Positions 44,701-59,700 of a stretch of 64,000 bases of DNA are shown here, piece by piece. The stretch covers positions 16,247,073-16,311,072 of the forward strand of contig OW203767.1 in the NCBI GenBank assembly GCA_934045905.1, read 5' to 3'. Each line of letters opens with the position of its first letter. Position 1 is the first letter of the stretch. A model generated the notes under the pieces. It was not told the origin of the DNA. It worked only from the letters and a program-made list of their open reading frames with translations, and searched no databases. This DNA is from Leuctra nigra (taxonomy: Eukaryota; Arthropoda; Insecta; Plecoptera; Leuctridae). The position numbers and the translations under genes were made by a program.

Positions 44701-47700
44701 TTCCGAGTCTGATTGGTAGCACTGAAAAACATTGTGTGGTATTCTTTAGGTATTGAGTTTTGCTAGTTGTGAACAGAGAGATTTTTGTAAATCTCTTTGC
44801 ACTCGGAAGTGGCGGAAATGGTGCACTTTAGTTACCCAGCTTCCTGACGTGTATTTTTTATGATTTTTCTCAGTTACCTACAGATGTTCATGGTACCTAC
44901 TAATGATGTAAAGTTCCTTCTCTCTTTTCCTCATGTAATCAGTTCACACAATCAACCTCATCGTCATTTACAGATACATTTAACCTCTGTATAATGAATG
45001 AGTCGTCCAAAAGTGCAATCTAATGTCTTAACCTGTCATAGCAAATGCGCGAGGCGGCTGATAAGCGGAAAGAGCTAGAACGCCTACATTCGGAAGCCCT
45101 TGCCCAGCTGCGCGATACACAGAATTACGTCAGCACAACAAGCAATGTTGTTGCCACGACTCCAGTGTCGACAGAAAAAGCCAAGTCGTTGGAAACAATA
45201 GAAGCGTTACAAGTAAGACCACTGTACTTGATGCCTTCTTCACCACCTCGTTGGACAATTAGTTTTTTTAATCTCTGATACCACTCATTTGCTACACAAC
45301 TATATAATGTATGTTTTAGATACCTATGTTTTACCTTAATGTGCATTTTCTATCAGTTTGGAACAACTTACAGTCAATCTATTGTTCTACAATTGAAGAG
45401 CTCAGGTTCAAATTGTAACAAGTTACTTTTGTACATTCCGAGATAATCAGGAAAAACTTGTTCTGACTGAGTATGAAAAGTTCATATGGAAATTACATTT
45501 TTCACATATGATTTTTATACATTTTTTTTTAACTAGGTAATGACAATTTTTATGCAAAAGAATGCAATTTTTATGCAATAACTAATGCAATGCCACCTTT
45601 ATCTCAAATTTGAATATTTTGCATTTGATGCGTTTTGAACCTAAGCTTCTCATTTTATTAATTATGAATGCTAAACCATGTAAAAATATAAGACCAGACT
45701 GTCACATAACATTAGGTATCGGATTGCTGCTCCATACAGTTATTCAACATCATAACTTCTTTACATTTCTTCATAATTTACTCAATGTTCCAAACTTATA
45801 TTTAAATATTAGGTACTAATGTAATTAAATAGGTACCTAATATAATACATTTTTTCCTTCGTTCACTCATCTCATTAATGCAATGTTTTAATTGTCCACA
45901 AAGCAAACGAGCAAAGCTTGATGGTGGAGATGCATTTACACTCTTGCTTGAATCGCGCTTCAATTGTCCTCATTGCTATTGCGTTGGCGTAGTTATGTAT
46001 GTCGCTGTACTTGAGCAAGGAAAAGCTCTTTTGCTTGCTTCCACTTTTTTCAGCTGCTCATGGCACTTTTGGAATGAAACAAAACAATGTCTCATATTTT
46101 TTCCAGGGCGTGAAAATGAAATGCTGAGCTCATGATAACTTATTGCATGTTGGCTGCTGCTTGTTTCCACTGTTTTATTGAAATTCTCCATTGTGACAAA
46201 AGTTTTTTTTAACCAAACAGGGTGATTATTGCTCTAAAATAACAGTTATGTAGGTACCTACCTACATGTTTTGTACATATTTTTTTAATTGTGTCTACCT
46301 ACTGCTGTTATGGTTCTATCTAATTTACACCCGCGGTCACAGAAATTGCTTGCAAAATTCGAAGTCCTTTTCAAAATTTTAACTAGACAAAAACACAGCG
46401 GTAAATGCAGATTTCGAGCATGTGGGGTTGGAGGGTTTGATTTTAAGGACCATTCAACCACCTCATGTACATAATAATTATTCTCCATTCTACAAATTTT
46501 GACGGTAATTCAAGCTCCAATTTAGCAGTTTACCGTAAATTTTTCTGACCGCGGGTGTACATAATTTAAGCAAATTAAAGAAGTTACCTACAGCAAAGCA
46601 GGACTGAAATTTTACTGAAAAGTGAAAATATTTAGTTTCTTGTTTAAAAATTTAGTTCAAATATTATCTAGTAGGTATGTTATGCCTACCTACCTACTAC
46701 AAGGTAAGAATTATTACCTATTTAATTATTTTGTAATACCTATCTCACTTATGGATCAAATTGTACCTAGAATATGCTAACTGCTAAGTACCTACCTAAA
46801 TCACTATGTGTCGACATCAGCGTGAATGTTTATGTAGTACTACTGAACTTTGTCTGTACCCAGTACCTACCTACCTACTCTCTTGATGTAGTACCTATCT
46901 ACTTAACAATGCATTGCATATAAATAGATTTACTGTAGTACTAAATTTGCAAAATATCTGCCCGGCTGGATTCACAAAAGGTGTTATCTGCTAAGTGCTA
47001 ACTGCTAATACATAGTACCTTTTGATTTAATACAAAAAGACACCATGTTAAATTAAAGATAGTACGTATTAGGATAATATTTTTTGGGAATCGGGCTTAT
47101 TTTAAAGTTTGTTAAGACTCTTTGCTGTGTGACGTTTTTCATGAGACATTTGATGAAACCAACGACCAAGTTTCATTCGAAGTGATGTGAAAGGTTCAAT
47201 GCATCAGCTAGAACGAACATGGAATTTGGTGTCCTGGATATAGTGCCTATTCTATGTTGGTATTATTTTGTGTCTAGTCTAAGATCCGCGAACTCGAGAA
47301 GAAGACTGAGCTGCAGAATGTGCGGCACGAAGAGTTGCTACTCGAGATGGCGAGCATCAAGCGGTCCGCACAAGGCGGTGCGGCCACCACTTCCAATACG
47401 ACCGCCAAACCCACCCCAAGTTGGAAGAACAGGGGCCTTCAGGTATTTTAAAATGATTTAAGATTTTCAAGACATTTTTAAAATGTTGAAGTGACAAAGT
47501 TGTAAAGAATGAATTATTTGCTAGGCAGTATTTCCGATACCCCAACTTCAAACTTGTTTTTTTTTCTAGGATGTTTCCCCCGAGTCAGACATGTCAACAC
47601 CGGACTCTGCCGGCCGCCTTGTGGATCCCGTCGGAACCAGATCTTCGCAGTTCAACGCCTCGGCGCAAGATTACTCCAACATGGACCACCAGACGGCGAG

Positions 47701-50700
47701 CGGCAGAACGAGAGCGCAGACAGGTAGGCCGATCACCTAGGCTGTTGATTTCAATGAAGTCTCAATGTTCTTGTACCATTGGAGATATGTATCATGTTGT
47801 CATAATATACTACAATGACATATCTATGTTATTGACGTAGGATGTACCATTCATGAAAATTGTTTTAACTCGCTTTATGATTCAACTCAGCAATGCTTGA
47901 TTGTGTTAGTTGTTTATTATACTATCAGATGGTGGTCATGATGGTTTTCTGCAGGTCCTTTATTTTATGAGTTCCATCTGCTTCTTAAACTTCATTGTTG
48001 TTACTTTGTTGGAATTACGGATTAATTGTACTTTGAGTAAGGTACAGCAGGTTGAGTCGGTGCATGTCAAGTAATTTTTTTGTACTACTTTTTAGTACAG
48101 TACATACTGTCTGTACTCAGTACTCACTACTCTGTACCATGAGAGATGGGAATTTAACACAAATGTGCTCCATTTATTGGTTTATTTATTTACAATAGAC
48201 ATTTTCACCAGGGCTGGAAAAACCCGGGGTTTTTCCCCAAACTGATAAAAATTAAAAACTGATGTTGAGTGCAGGGTTTAGAATTGCTACAATTTGAAGT
48301 AATTTTCTACCCATAAAAAACACTCCGTGTAAAAAAAACAGCCAAGTCTCTTCAACTAAAAAAAAATTATGAAATCTAAAAATTCTGCACTGAAACGTAG
48401 TGATATCAAAAAATGAGCCAAGTCAAAACTTTATTTGAAAATTAAAAAATACTTGGCGCATCGTGTAAATAAATAGCTAAGAAGTATAGGCTAGATATAA
48501 ATACATACTTATAGTATACCTACAATGCCCTAAAAAAACGATGCGCCAAGTATTTTTTAATTTTCAAATAAAGTTTTGACTTGGCTCATTTTTTGATATC
48601 ACTACGTTTCAGTGCAGAATTTTTAGATTTCATAATTTTTTTTTAGTTGAAGAGACTTGGCTGTTTTTTTTACACGGAGTGTTTTTTATGGGGATATCAC
48701 TTATTTTTTTAGTTTATTTACACAACTTGTAAAACTTATTGGGGCAACAACAAATTCCTTTAAAAAAATACGCTATTTCCGAATTAGTTACTAAGAAAAA
48801 TATTGTTTGGAGCTAAATATAAACTTAAAGTGATATGCCATGAAGAATTGCGAAAGCATCGTTCCAATAGGTCCAGCCGTTTTCGAGATATGGCATCACT
48901 TCCGGTTTTTAAAATGGCGGCTGAAAGCTCTTACACATTGTATTAATATGTGTATAAATACTAATATTTCATTATAAGCCTTCTGAATATGTAGTTGGTT
49001 TTTATATAAAGGGGAAGTGAATTTAGGCAGATTTCGCTAAACTATGACATCATTTCCGGTTTCAGTAATTAGAAAACTTTAATTTCACTGTTGTTATTTT
49101 ATATAAAGGACCGTCTGAATCGATTGGCGCAAATTTCGTTCCGATCGGTTTAGCCGTTTTTGAGATATGACGTCACTTCCGGTTTCAAAATGGCGGCACA
49201 AAAAATTCATAAGGGCAAGGTATTATCAGGCAGACGAGCTGTATATGTGGTGAAAATTTCGGGTCAATCGACCCAGCCGTTTAGGCTGTGGCGGAGACCG
49301 CGGAATTTATTGGAAGATGAATCTGAATCTGAATCTGAATCATGATCTGAAGAAAGCCGTACAATTTCACTGTTTTCAAGGCCCTCTAGCTTGCAAACAT
49401 CATATCATATTGTTCCCAAATTTGGTATATATGGTGGGGTGGGCCAAAGCTCGAAATTAAGAGATTTCGCAACAATGTGAGATTTCCCAATTTTGAGATC
49501 CAGTAGGCCGAAAATGCCACTTTGATGCTTACAGTAAAAGTGGGTTGCTCCAGCCTTTTTAAATGAGAGTGTGCGCGCGCCGTACGACTTGGCTGGCGTG
49601 GAGCGACCGCTCCACTAGATATCAATTTGATTTACAATTTCTACCTAATAAACCTACAAGTTGCAAAATTGAATTGACACAGAAAATTGTAATTTGCGAT
49701 TCGCGACGTAAATCTAGATGTTTTTAATCTTTCGATGTGAGATTTTTTTTAGATAGATATTTTGAATTTTACGTAGAAATAGAGCACTTTTATGTTATAA
49801 TTCTATTCCCTGTTGTAGGTATACTTAATTGTCTGTCTTGACTCATGCTGGACAATCAGCCTGGTGCTTCTTACAGTAAACCGTTTTGATGAGATCACGT
49901 GGCATTATTGTCATACGATGTGTGTTGGGTTGGGCATGATTGTGTGCGTCCCAACTTGTGCTGTTCTTGTTGTAATGTCTAAAACCCTGTTGAATTGGTA
50001 TTGTTGAAAATGGATGGTCTTCACTCTTTGGATGGGTTTCTACGATGACTGGTACGTACGACTTGCATGTGGCTGTCGATTGTGAAACACCGTAAAGTTG
50101 GTGACTATTGGGAATCAATTCTGCTAGCTCTATTTTATTGTCATGAAATTATTTTTAACAATACACTCAAACATAGTTCCTTGTATCACAACAGTTATTG
50201 AACTGTGTGAAAAGGTTACCTAAAAGGATATTATTTTATCTTTCAGAAGAGAGAAACTATTAAAATTTCTTGTTGTTGTGAAGTGATTACTGCCTGTATT
50301 CCTTACATTTTCTAAGATATCAATATCTTTTACAACGACGTAATGAATGATGTGCATGCTATATTGTTTGCCTGGCAGCAGTTCACAGTCATTGTACCGG
50401 TTTGCCATTTCTGTTGCACGCTAAACGTTACGTTTCGTTGGTTTTGTGTTTACTCGTTTCGTGTTCACTCATATCTAATTATTTGCTAATTCGATACTTT
50501 TTGGCATTTCTCTCCGACCTGTCACCCAATCATCTTATCACCCCACTTTAGGTAGCGGACTAGCCGGCATCGCAAACCTACCTGTCCAATACCCAGTCCT
50601 GGCAATGGGTCTTCAGTATCCCTACCTCGACACTTCTTGCTCTCTCGGCTTACTAGATAACCCATACTGCATGCCGCCTTCTTTCTATTATAACAAACCC

Positions 50701-53700
50701 ACACTCTGGAAGAGCCCCTCTGTCGCTGACCTCTCTTGCAACGGTATGTTTTCCATTAACAACAGTGCTTCTGGGGGGGTGGGGGCGTATTTCATGTCAC
50801 AACAACCCCCTAACTCTTTCCCCCTCTCCGTTGCTTCGTCGACCCCCTCAGGTCACGACCACGCGACCTCTTCGTCGTCCTACGCACAAGTTCGATCCGG
50901 ATCGCCAGTCAACCAGCCGGGCGGCAGCTCTCAACCTGCCAACTCCGAGATCGATCGGATTATGGCAAAAATCGAGCAAGATAACCGCATATTGGCAGAA
51001 TTGGATAAGACAAGATCAACTATTGGTGAGTTTATCTTTATTTAGGTACCTACGCTGGATGATTTGCAATGACACATTAGTCGGGTATTAATACCAACTT
51101 GATTATACTATAAACTTGGATGCAGTTCTGTAACTCAATTTTCTTTTTTTTGCGTGATTTCTGTGCACTCCTGTTGAGTATCTTAGTGACAAGAAATCAT
51201 TCGATAAGAAATAAAAATAATGTTACAGAATCAGGTCCTGACATGTAATTGAAATTTGAACTTCAAAGAAGAATTGTGATGCAAGAAGAAATCCAAAATA
51301 TCAATTTTTTATCAAGTGTTATTAAATTTTTTAAATCATCGGAGTGATTAGTCAACGGAGGAGGCCAGTTAGCTGACATGTTTGTTAATCCACGCAGGTG
51401 ATTCAGAAGGTAATAGTGTTGCTAGCGGAACAGGCCGCCTGCTCCCTGCAAGCCGCCCGGAACAACAACAACAAGAACAACAGTGGACCAATTACTACCT
51501 TAAAGTCCCCCAGATTAAGTTCGGTACAACACGAAAACAAGAACACAACCGTAAGACTCTCGGCAAAGCAAATATTAACTGACTAGCTTAGCGATCGCTG
51601 CGACACCGCCGCCTGCTTGGTTGGGGCGAGTCGCAGCTTTCGAGCCTAGCCTAGCGACCGGAGGGAGTTTCTTTTGTGCGTAGTTGCTCATCATCGCTAG
51701 TTCGTCAGTGGGAATGGTGCCTGCGAGGATGTGTCTGACTGTTTCCATAATTTCTACGAAACGTCTGCGATGATTTGATCGATGTGGTTTAGAGCTGCAA
51801 GGCGAGGTTTTGTGAGTGTTAACTAGAAACGGGAAGGTTTTTTAAATGTTTATCTTGATGTTAAAATTTATGTCGACATGAAAATTTAATAAATGTTAGA
51901 TAGAGAAGCACAATTTACAGATTAATCAAGATTGAAATATAAATCTAAATTTCTAGATATTCAAGTAGTAAATAAAATAGCGGACATTTTATAGTAATAT
52001 AGAGTAGCATCTAGCAGTGCATTTATCTGTACCAAAACTGGAGTTATTGTAAGATTATTAGCGCTTGTTAGCCAAACATACAAATACTAAAGTTTACTGG
52101 TTATTGGAGTACCAATGAATGTTTGCTAACAACTTGTAAAAATCTTCAATAATTTTAAATTGAAACAGTCTCCTCACTCACAAAGCATCGCTGACAATTT
52201 TCATGTACAAATGAACATGTACGTACGTACACACAATGTCATCTTAGTTAGTTTAACAGACTGCTTTAAGAATGTTGATTCTTTACTTACTACACAATAC
52301 CTGCTGTATTAACTATTTGAGATGAAATTTATTGAAATTTACTCTAGAACTTGCCATATCTCTTTACTTAAGAAAATATTTCTTCCAAGTTTTGATTGGT
52401 TTATTTCTATTGAACTATGAACTAAGAAATATGTTGTTAAAAAATATGGTTTACAGAAGAATCTCCTTTCGGTCTGGATAGATTCTTACTGAATGAGATT
52501 TTCATGGATTCAGGATTTTGAATGAGTTCATTAGTTCTGAATCGCCAATTTCAAAGCAGTTTGTTCGTAGTGCATTGTGTCGCTAATCCACGAGTCTCGT
52601 ATTTTGCATCATCTCTTTAGACCGAGGATCTTTACACTTTGGTTTTCCTCCGGGAACGCTTTAGTTCACGGTAACGAAGCAACACACGGCTGAGCACAAG
52701 TCGCATATTTGAGAGAACTCGTAGGATATAGTTTGGAGACCTTTTTCCGTGTAGTCGCGTGTTAATTCAGCTTGTTGGTTCCAGCATCTTGACAATCACA
52801 AACAATCTTACTAAGCTTTTCATTGTTCAGAGGATACCTTTGCTTAATTAAACAATCATTCAAAGTATGTATTCAATTATCAATTTATAAGATAACTAGT
52901 TGTTAAGTTAACTATTTTGACCAGATTTAAGAAACTCAATCAAAATTTGGTACTATATTTGTTTCTGCCTAAGTAATAGATGCTTCCAACTCAATTCAAG
53001 GAGAAAAGTCTTTGGGGGCGTTTCAATCACATTTGATGTAGATTTATTAGATTTTTAGGCAAGTTTCGAATTGACCGATAACAACTGTAGAAAATGCAGA
53101 TGAATCATGTCCTTGTTTCTCTTTTTCCATTGTCACGTTTAAATTGGAAAAATATCTTGTCTAATGATAAAGGCTTGTAACTGCCCTTATTGCAACGGTG
53201 GGTGCATAATGCAACACAGAGCACATAATTTTCCCCCCACATATTTAATATTTTTAAAAGTTAACCAAAATATAATTGGTTTAAAAAATTGAGCTTCATA
53301 AATCTTTGACAGTATAGTTAAGTTAGTGTCACTTCCATGTCTTTGCACATATTTTTTAAATATTTAAATTAAAACTTTAGTTATCATCTTACACCATCAT
53401 TCTCTTTATTCTTGTTTACACTTTAGCTGCCGAATATTTTAGCCATGTATCTAAATTAAACAGATAAAAAGAGGTAACTAAAGATTGCTAATGCACTTAC
53501 TTTATCTTAATGTTGTGTTTTGATTCCTAGAACCTTGTTTGTTAAAGGCAACACTATTTCATATTTATCTTATCTTAAGTGTTACATACTGTGTTGTTTG
53601 AAATTCTGAAAGAATATGTTTTCTTAGGATGTCATAACTATAGTTGTGGATATTTGAAGACATTCAAAGAGAGACCAAATTCCCGTTATGTATTGGTAAA

Positions 53701-56700
53701 ACTCGAACTGTCCCGTTATCTCTCGCCAGGCATGTCTTCAGTCCCGCAACCTCCAGTCGTGATCGATCACCCGCCTCCCTCGATGGACCCCATGAGCTAC
53801 CACCCGCCGATGTTGCCTAGCCAGTCGGTGGCGCCGCCTATGTCCTTGCACTCGCACCACCTCGTCAGCACGCAGCTACCGTCGTACGCGCCCAAGCAGC
53901 CGACGTCCTACATGATGACGGGGCCGACGAGCATGACCAACGCCTTGGCCGCTGGACAGCACAGCTTCATGCAACAGCCGACGACGACCAGGATGATGCC
54001 TCAGATTCCGGTCGGCGTCGTCGCGCCGCCGATTCCGACCATTCTCACCACGCAGTACGACCTCGACAGTGAGTCTCTCGTTTTTAAACTGTTTGTGGAG
54101 AGATAATAATTGTTACTGCAGCACTAAATATAATATAATAGAGTTTATCATGAAAATTAATCATTATATTTAGGGTAATAACCACCCTAAAATCTACTAC
54201 TTAACCGATGGGAGTGAAAATATATTGTTAGTGAGTGGAAAATGTCAACTTTCCTATCTGAATTGTCACTTGAGAAGAAAGACACACCTAACACAATATC
54301 TTATATCTTATTTATCTTATTGGAATAGGTACCTACTAAATGTTATCTTATCTCTAATCTACATTTTTTGAGAGATACAACACTTGAAAAGGAGTTTAAT
54401 ATAAAATTGCAGTAACATAGTACCTCAACAAATCTACTGATCTATTGTATTGTATTTTATTATCATCCCGTGGACAAGTACATAATACATGTATGGGTAT
54501 CTACTGGGAGTGATTTTTTTGTGGGTTGGAAAATGGAAATGTGAACTAAGTAATAAAATGAATCGAATTGTTACTTGAACTGAAGGACAAACATAATTAT
54601 ATCCCATGAGCTTATTAGAAAAGTTATGATCTTAAATCAACTTAAGTAACACAATCACTTAAATTTTATTTATTTAGGAAATGTTCTCCTGCCCTTTCAA
54701 CACAGTCAGCCAGCCCACTGAGCAATAAACAAAATTAATGCACTAACATTTCACATTTGTCATCTTTAACATCATTTCAATAACAGGTACTACATGATCT
54801 TTTACTGATTTGATTTCAATGAATAGACCACACACTTCTAGAGCCATTGATAAAATGATGGCTAAAGATATTTACCTACTCCTCTACCCCCTCCCCTACC
54901 TCCTTCCACACTAAACAACCTACTAATATGTGCTACCTACTAATGTAACAAAAACGAGATTCATATTGTAGTACGTAAAGTATGAAGTGAGTAGAAACAA
55001 CCAATCTTTTGTTGGAAGACAGGAATTGTTGAGTGTTCAGTTATGAGTAGTAAACTATTGATTGGAGCCAGAGGCAATTAATAATTACAAAGATTTGGGT
55101 ATTGAGTCACAGTTGTCCTCTTTCTATTAATTTCTCGACTTTTAAACGTCTTCGGATAACTCTTAAAAAAATCAAATACCTGCTGGTATTAACTGAATTA
55201 ATTGTACATTTGGGCACATTATCCCACAAATTGTTGTACATTTATTTTAAATCGACCTACTTGTTTTATGAAAAATGTTCTTAAACCAAAATGTAATTTA
55301 TATGTATTTTTGCTAGGGCTGTATACTACATTTCCGGGAGCCGAACACTTGCTAGGGCCAGACAACAAAGTTGTAGACATGTTGGACATCCCTGGCAAGG
55401 GCCGTTGCTACGTTTATATTGCTAGGTGAGTTACTTAGATCGAATTCTATTATTTTTGTGGATTCATTTGATGTTCATTGAAAATATTTTATAAATTCAT
55501 AAGATTTGGCGGCAGCAGTAGTGAAGATTAATTGAATTTTAAACATTATAATATAATTATAGACATTTTTTTTTTTTTTTAAATTAGTGGAGAACTTAAT
55601 GTATACACAAATTTAAACCCTGATTAGTTAAAGACATGTGGATGTATATAGCAGCATTGTTAACGCAACGGTGTCACTGTTTCAGATATTCGTACGATCC
55701 GTTCCAACAATCTCCCAACGACAATCCCGAGGCGGAGCTACCGTTGCATGCTGGAGACTACTTACTGGTCTGGGGCAACATGGATGAGGTGCGTAGACTC
55801 GGCGACTGACTCGAGTTCTGACACTCGCGATTGCATGAGAGTAAACATGGAGGTTCATCAGCATTTGCCATTTACTCTGGTGTAAAGATGTTGGCAGGCC
55901 GTTGATAGTGTTTGTGATAGGGGATGATCAATCAGTCACCAATGAAGGAATTTGATTGGGATTGTGACCTCCTCGTTGAAGATGTCAACTTATTCCAACT
56001 CGTAGAGCGACGACGTTGTAGATTGCTCTCTGTGAATCACTATGTTCTTTTAAAATGTTTATGAAGTCTATAAAAATATTTTTTGCAATTTGCATAGTTT
56101 GCTGAATTTCAAAATAGAATACTGCTCATGACTTTACGGAGGTAACGATTTTAAGAAAGTGGTCAACGATGATTACTATAACTTTCTTGCTTCTACATAT
56201 AGTCTGTCGTCAACGATACAATCACAATACCGAAAATGACAGATTATGTGCTTGTCCTTCCTCGTATTTTTCTTAATCTTAAAAAAACATCTCGAAATGC
56301 TGAGTAAATAGTGCAAACAAACAAGGCTGAAATTAATTGAAACGAGACTTGATTAACACACGTCGCACTCCCAGGACGGGTTCTATGACGGAGAACTTCT
56401 GGACGGACGGCGAGGCCTCGTGCCGTCCAACTTCATCGCGAAGCTCGTCGGCGAAGACTTACTCGAGTTCCACCAGGCCGCCGTGCTCGGCCTGCGCGAC
56501 TGCGACGACAGCGTGTCGACCAACGTCGCGCACGAGTTCGACTTCCACACGCCTGGCGACGCCAGCTTCATGATGGGTGAGTCAGTCCGCTCTCGCTCGG
56601 CTAGAGGTAGTTCGAACCCCCCGGCTTGTCCGAACCAGGTGAGTGGCCTGGCTCGCGATCGGTCCAAGTTTAGGAGTGTGCGAGACTAGGTACACATAGG

Positions 56701-59700
56701 CTTCTAAAGTGAATTTAGCACTTGATATACTCATAGCCAAGCTTTCATCCATCGATTATAAAGTATTTTAAGAAAGTAGATACTAATAAATTATGTTTAA
56801 TGACCTACTGATTTGCTTTGTTCAATTTTAGCAAATTATCTTCATGGTGTTACATTCGTCCTTCTAAACCTCTCAATGTGGAAATAATATAACCAATAAT
56901 GTGACACATTAGGCATGCCCTGGAAAGTAGATAGATATATTTCAGTCCTACGTAGCCTGTCCACACACTCCTAAAATAATTGTCTATGAATGTAACTCTT
57001 TCTTCACTTCTCTAATATATCTTGTTTCTTCTTCTAATGCACCATGCACTACTATTTGTCTCTCTTGCTGTCACTTATGAGCTGATACTACTACTCTGTT
57101 GCAAATCTCTACATACTTGGATACCCATTCTGTTGATATTGTGCCCCATGATCTACCTCTTACTTTTGTTTGTGGAATGTATTCTATTTCATTGTCTGCT
57201 AAATGATGTTAAACAACAATTGGTGGATTGTAATGATAGGTTGATTAAAAATCAACGCTAAAATTTTTGATCCACAAAAAACATGTCCTTGCAATCTGTC
57301 TAACTGTTCTATTAACATTATTATTCAATATATATTATTATTGCAATTGCACTTCTGTGTTTTCTTACCAAGGATTGTTCCCCCCTTACCCCCTAACTTT
57401 CAGTGTCATCCTTGCCTGCATTTGTCTGCTTTAATCACTTTCTCTTCAATCTGTTACTTGTTACTCTATCTTTAACCAAGCGAAGATGAGCGCAATCACA
57501 CACAAACAAAATATTTAATATTCCTTCTCATATTCATCACCAGAATGTATTCTAGCTTATTCTTTACAGTTTTAAAGAAACATCTTAAGTTCCCTATAGT
57601 TGCTTAGTTGATTGGTACAAACAATGTGAAAATCTCAGATCAAGTACAAGTAATGTATGCTACTGGGTGGCCCAGTACATTTCTCTCACAGTAGGTTACT
57701 TAATTACTATTCTGACATTCTTCTAATAGACAAAACCAACATTACAAGATATAAGAATCTTACATACCTATTACTTTTGTTGTGTGTTTCATTTGTGCAA
57801 ATAAATATTTACCCTTGTACCTTCTGAAATTCTAAATCACCTCTAAGCTAACCTAATTTGTTGCCTTGGCTATTAAAAAGGTTTCCACTCTGTAAATTCA
57901 ATGCCAAGCTGTTGCTAGATTTTGTACCTAGTGTTTGTTAGCAAATAATTTTAAGTTAGGGTAGGTAGGTGTTTTATGCCTCCAATAATAAAAGTTCTGC
58001 TGAACTCTGAAGGTAAATCTTGAAAACGATTTCAGGAATGAATTCAGAATGAATTACATGATATTCTGCAAAGTTAATCCTAACGAATGGAAACATATAA
58101 TTATTAGCATGTAACTCCTATACAAAGTGGACATTTTTAATGTGCTACCTAATACCTATTCAGATTTGAGAGTTTGATTTTCATATTTATGATTTATGCG
58201 AAATTATTAATTAAGCAAGAATTGTCTTGGATGCAAAGAATTTTCAAGCTACCTAGAATGCAGTTTTTAAGGATTCTATATTGCAAAGTATAATAATATA
58301 TGCTTTTAATTTGTTAAATGTCTATTAAAAATTGGAAACAAAAAGCTCAACCAACCATAGGAGCAACAAAGTTGACAGTATTTGACAATGTCCTTTTGGC
58401 AACTTAAAAGTGCACTTAGACGGAGCAAGCTCAAATATCGAGGTTTACAGGACTTTCCCGTGGACTTTGGACAACTCACATATTCCTCTTCTCTTGGGTA
58501 GTACTAGTAGATATTGTGCTCCTTATACTCATAAAGTTCGAGAGAGAAACTTAAATATAAGCAGAGACTTTCACAACTTTACAAACTCGAACTACTAAAA
58601 CTATTTTTTAGAATTAAAAGATGCAGTGGTTCAAAGGTTAATAACCTCAAACAACTGAAGGAGTAATTTCAATATTTACCTTGGAGAGCGGCCGACTCCT
58701 AAACCCAATCTGTGCGTCATCTGCCATAATCATCCCCACCGACGCAAGCTTTGTGTGCGGCGAGTGCGATTCACGGAAGCGTGTGTGATTGATTGTTCTG
58801 TGCATGCTGCTGGATTGAAGGGGGTGGTGGTGGAAGGGTGAGGGTTGCTAGGGCACATCAGGTCAAGGTCAAGTCGAGACCGGTGGGGCATTCGTCGCAC
58901 CACCGACGGCACCACAGGCAGAGGTTGCCGCGCAACTCGAATAGTACGTGTTCACAGCACACACAACACTGGTGTTTACTGTTTCATTTACAAAACCTAG
59001 AACTGTTTTTCACGCGCCTGCCTTTGTAGAAATCATGTCGCTCATTTTGATTACTCTTGTCTATCAAAATCTATGTTGTCAGAGGTCAGTTTAACGGGAG
59101 AAATTCAAAATCCAATTTTCTATTTAACATGTTTGGAATACTTATTCCAAAGAGTACCTACATCCTTAATTCTGACACAGATAAATAGGAGGAGAATGTT
59201 TTTGTAGACAGATATTTATATAATTTATCATTGAAATTTTGCCACTTGTTACGAAATATATTGTGGTTTTTTATTGTTCTGATACAAATTAGAACAAGTT
59301 TCCTGAAAGTTCTAGCATTAAGTTATGCATATCTAGTCTACCATTATTAAAAATAGTAAAATTGTTTCGATAATCCTTGTATTGAATAGTAGGTACTGAA
59401 ATATTAAACCTTGTATCTGTCTACAGTTAAATATTAAATTGAAAAAGTTTTGAATTGAGAATTTGATCTGAATTTAATGATGACTCCCCTTAGATCTGAT
59501 ATCTAACATAAAATTCATCTCATAATTCTCCACTTTACCACTTCCATGTCATTTGTCTCCTTGCATAATCGTTCGTAGTTGACAATACCTGTCGTAGCTC
59601 AATAGTAACTTATGTATAAGGAATTTAGGCCAAGAGGTTGCCATTAACTCTGGGGCATCGGTTCGATTCCGATGAAGGCCAGGGATTCGTGGGTTCGTCT

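Noticed and set aside
45878..46135. 85-codon frame in a RIM-BP intron
   Set aside because: It has no domain, no consistent splice sites and an overlapping antisense frame; probably chance.
53579..53729. Upstream extension of the 53730 exon frame
   Set aside because: The open frame continues upstream, but TCTCTCGCCAG is a good acceptor and phase 1 fits the preceding exon; the upstream part is intron.
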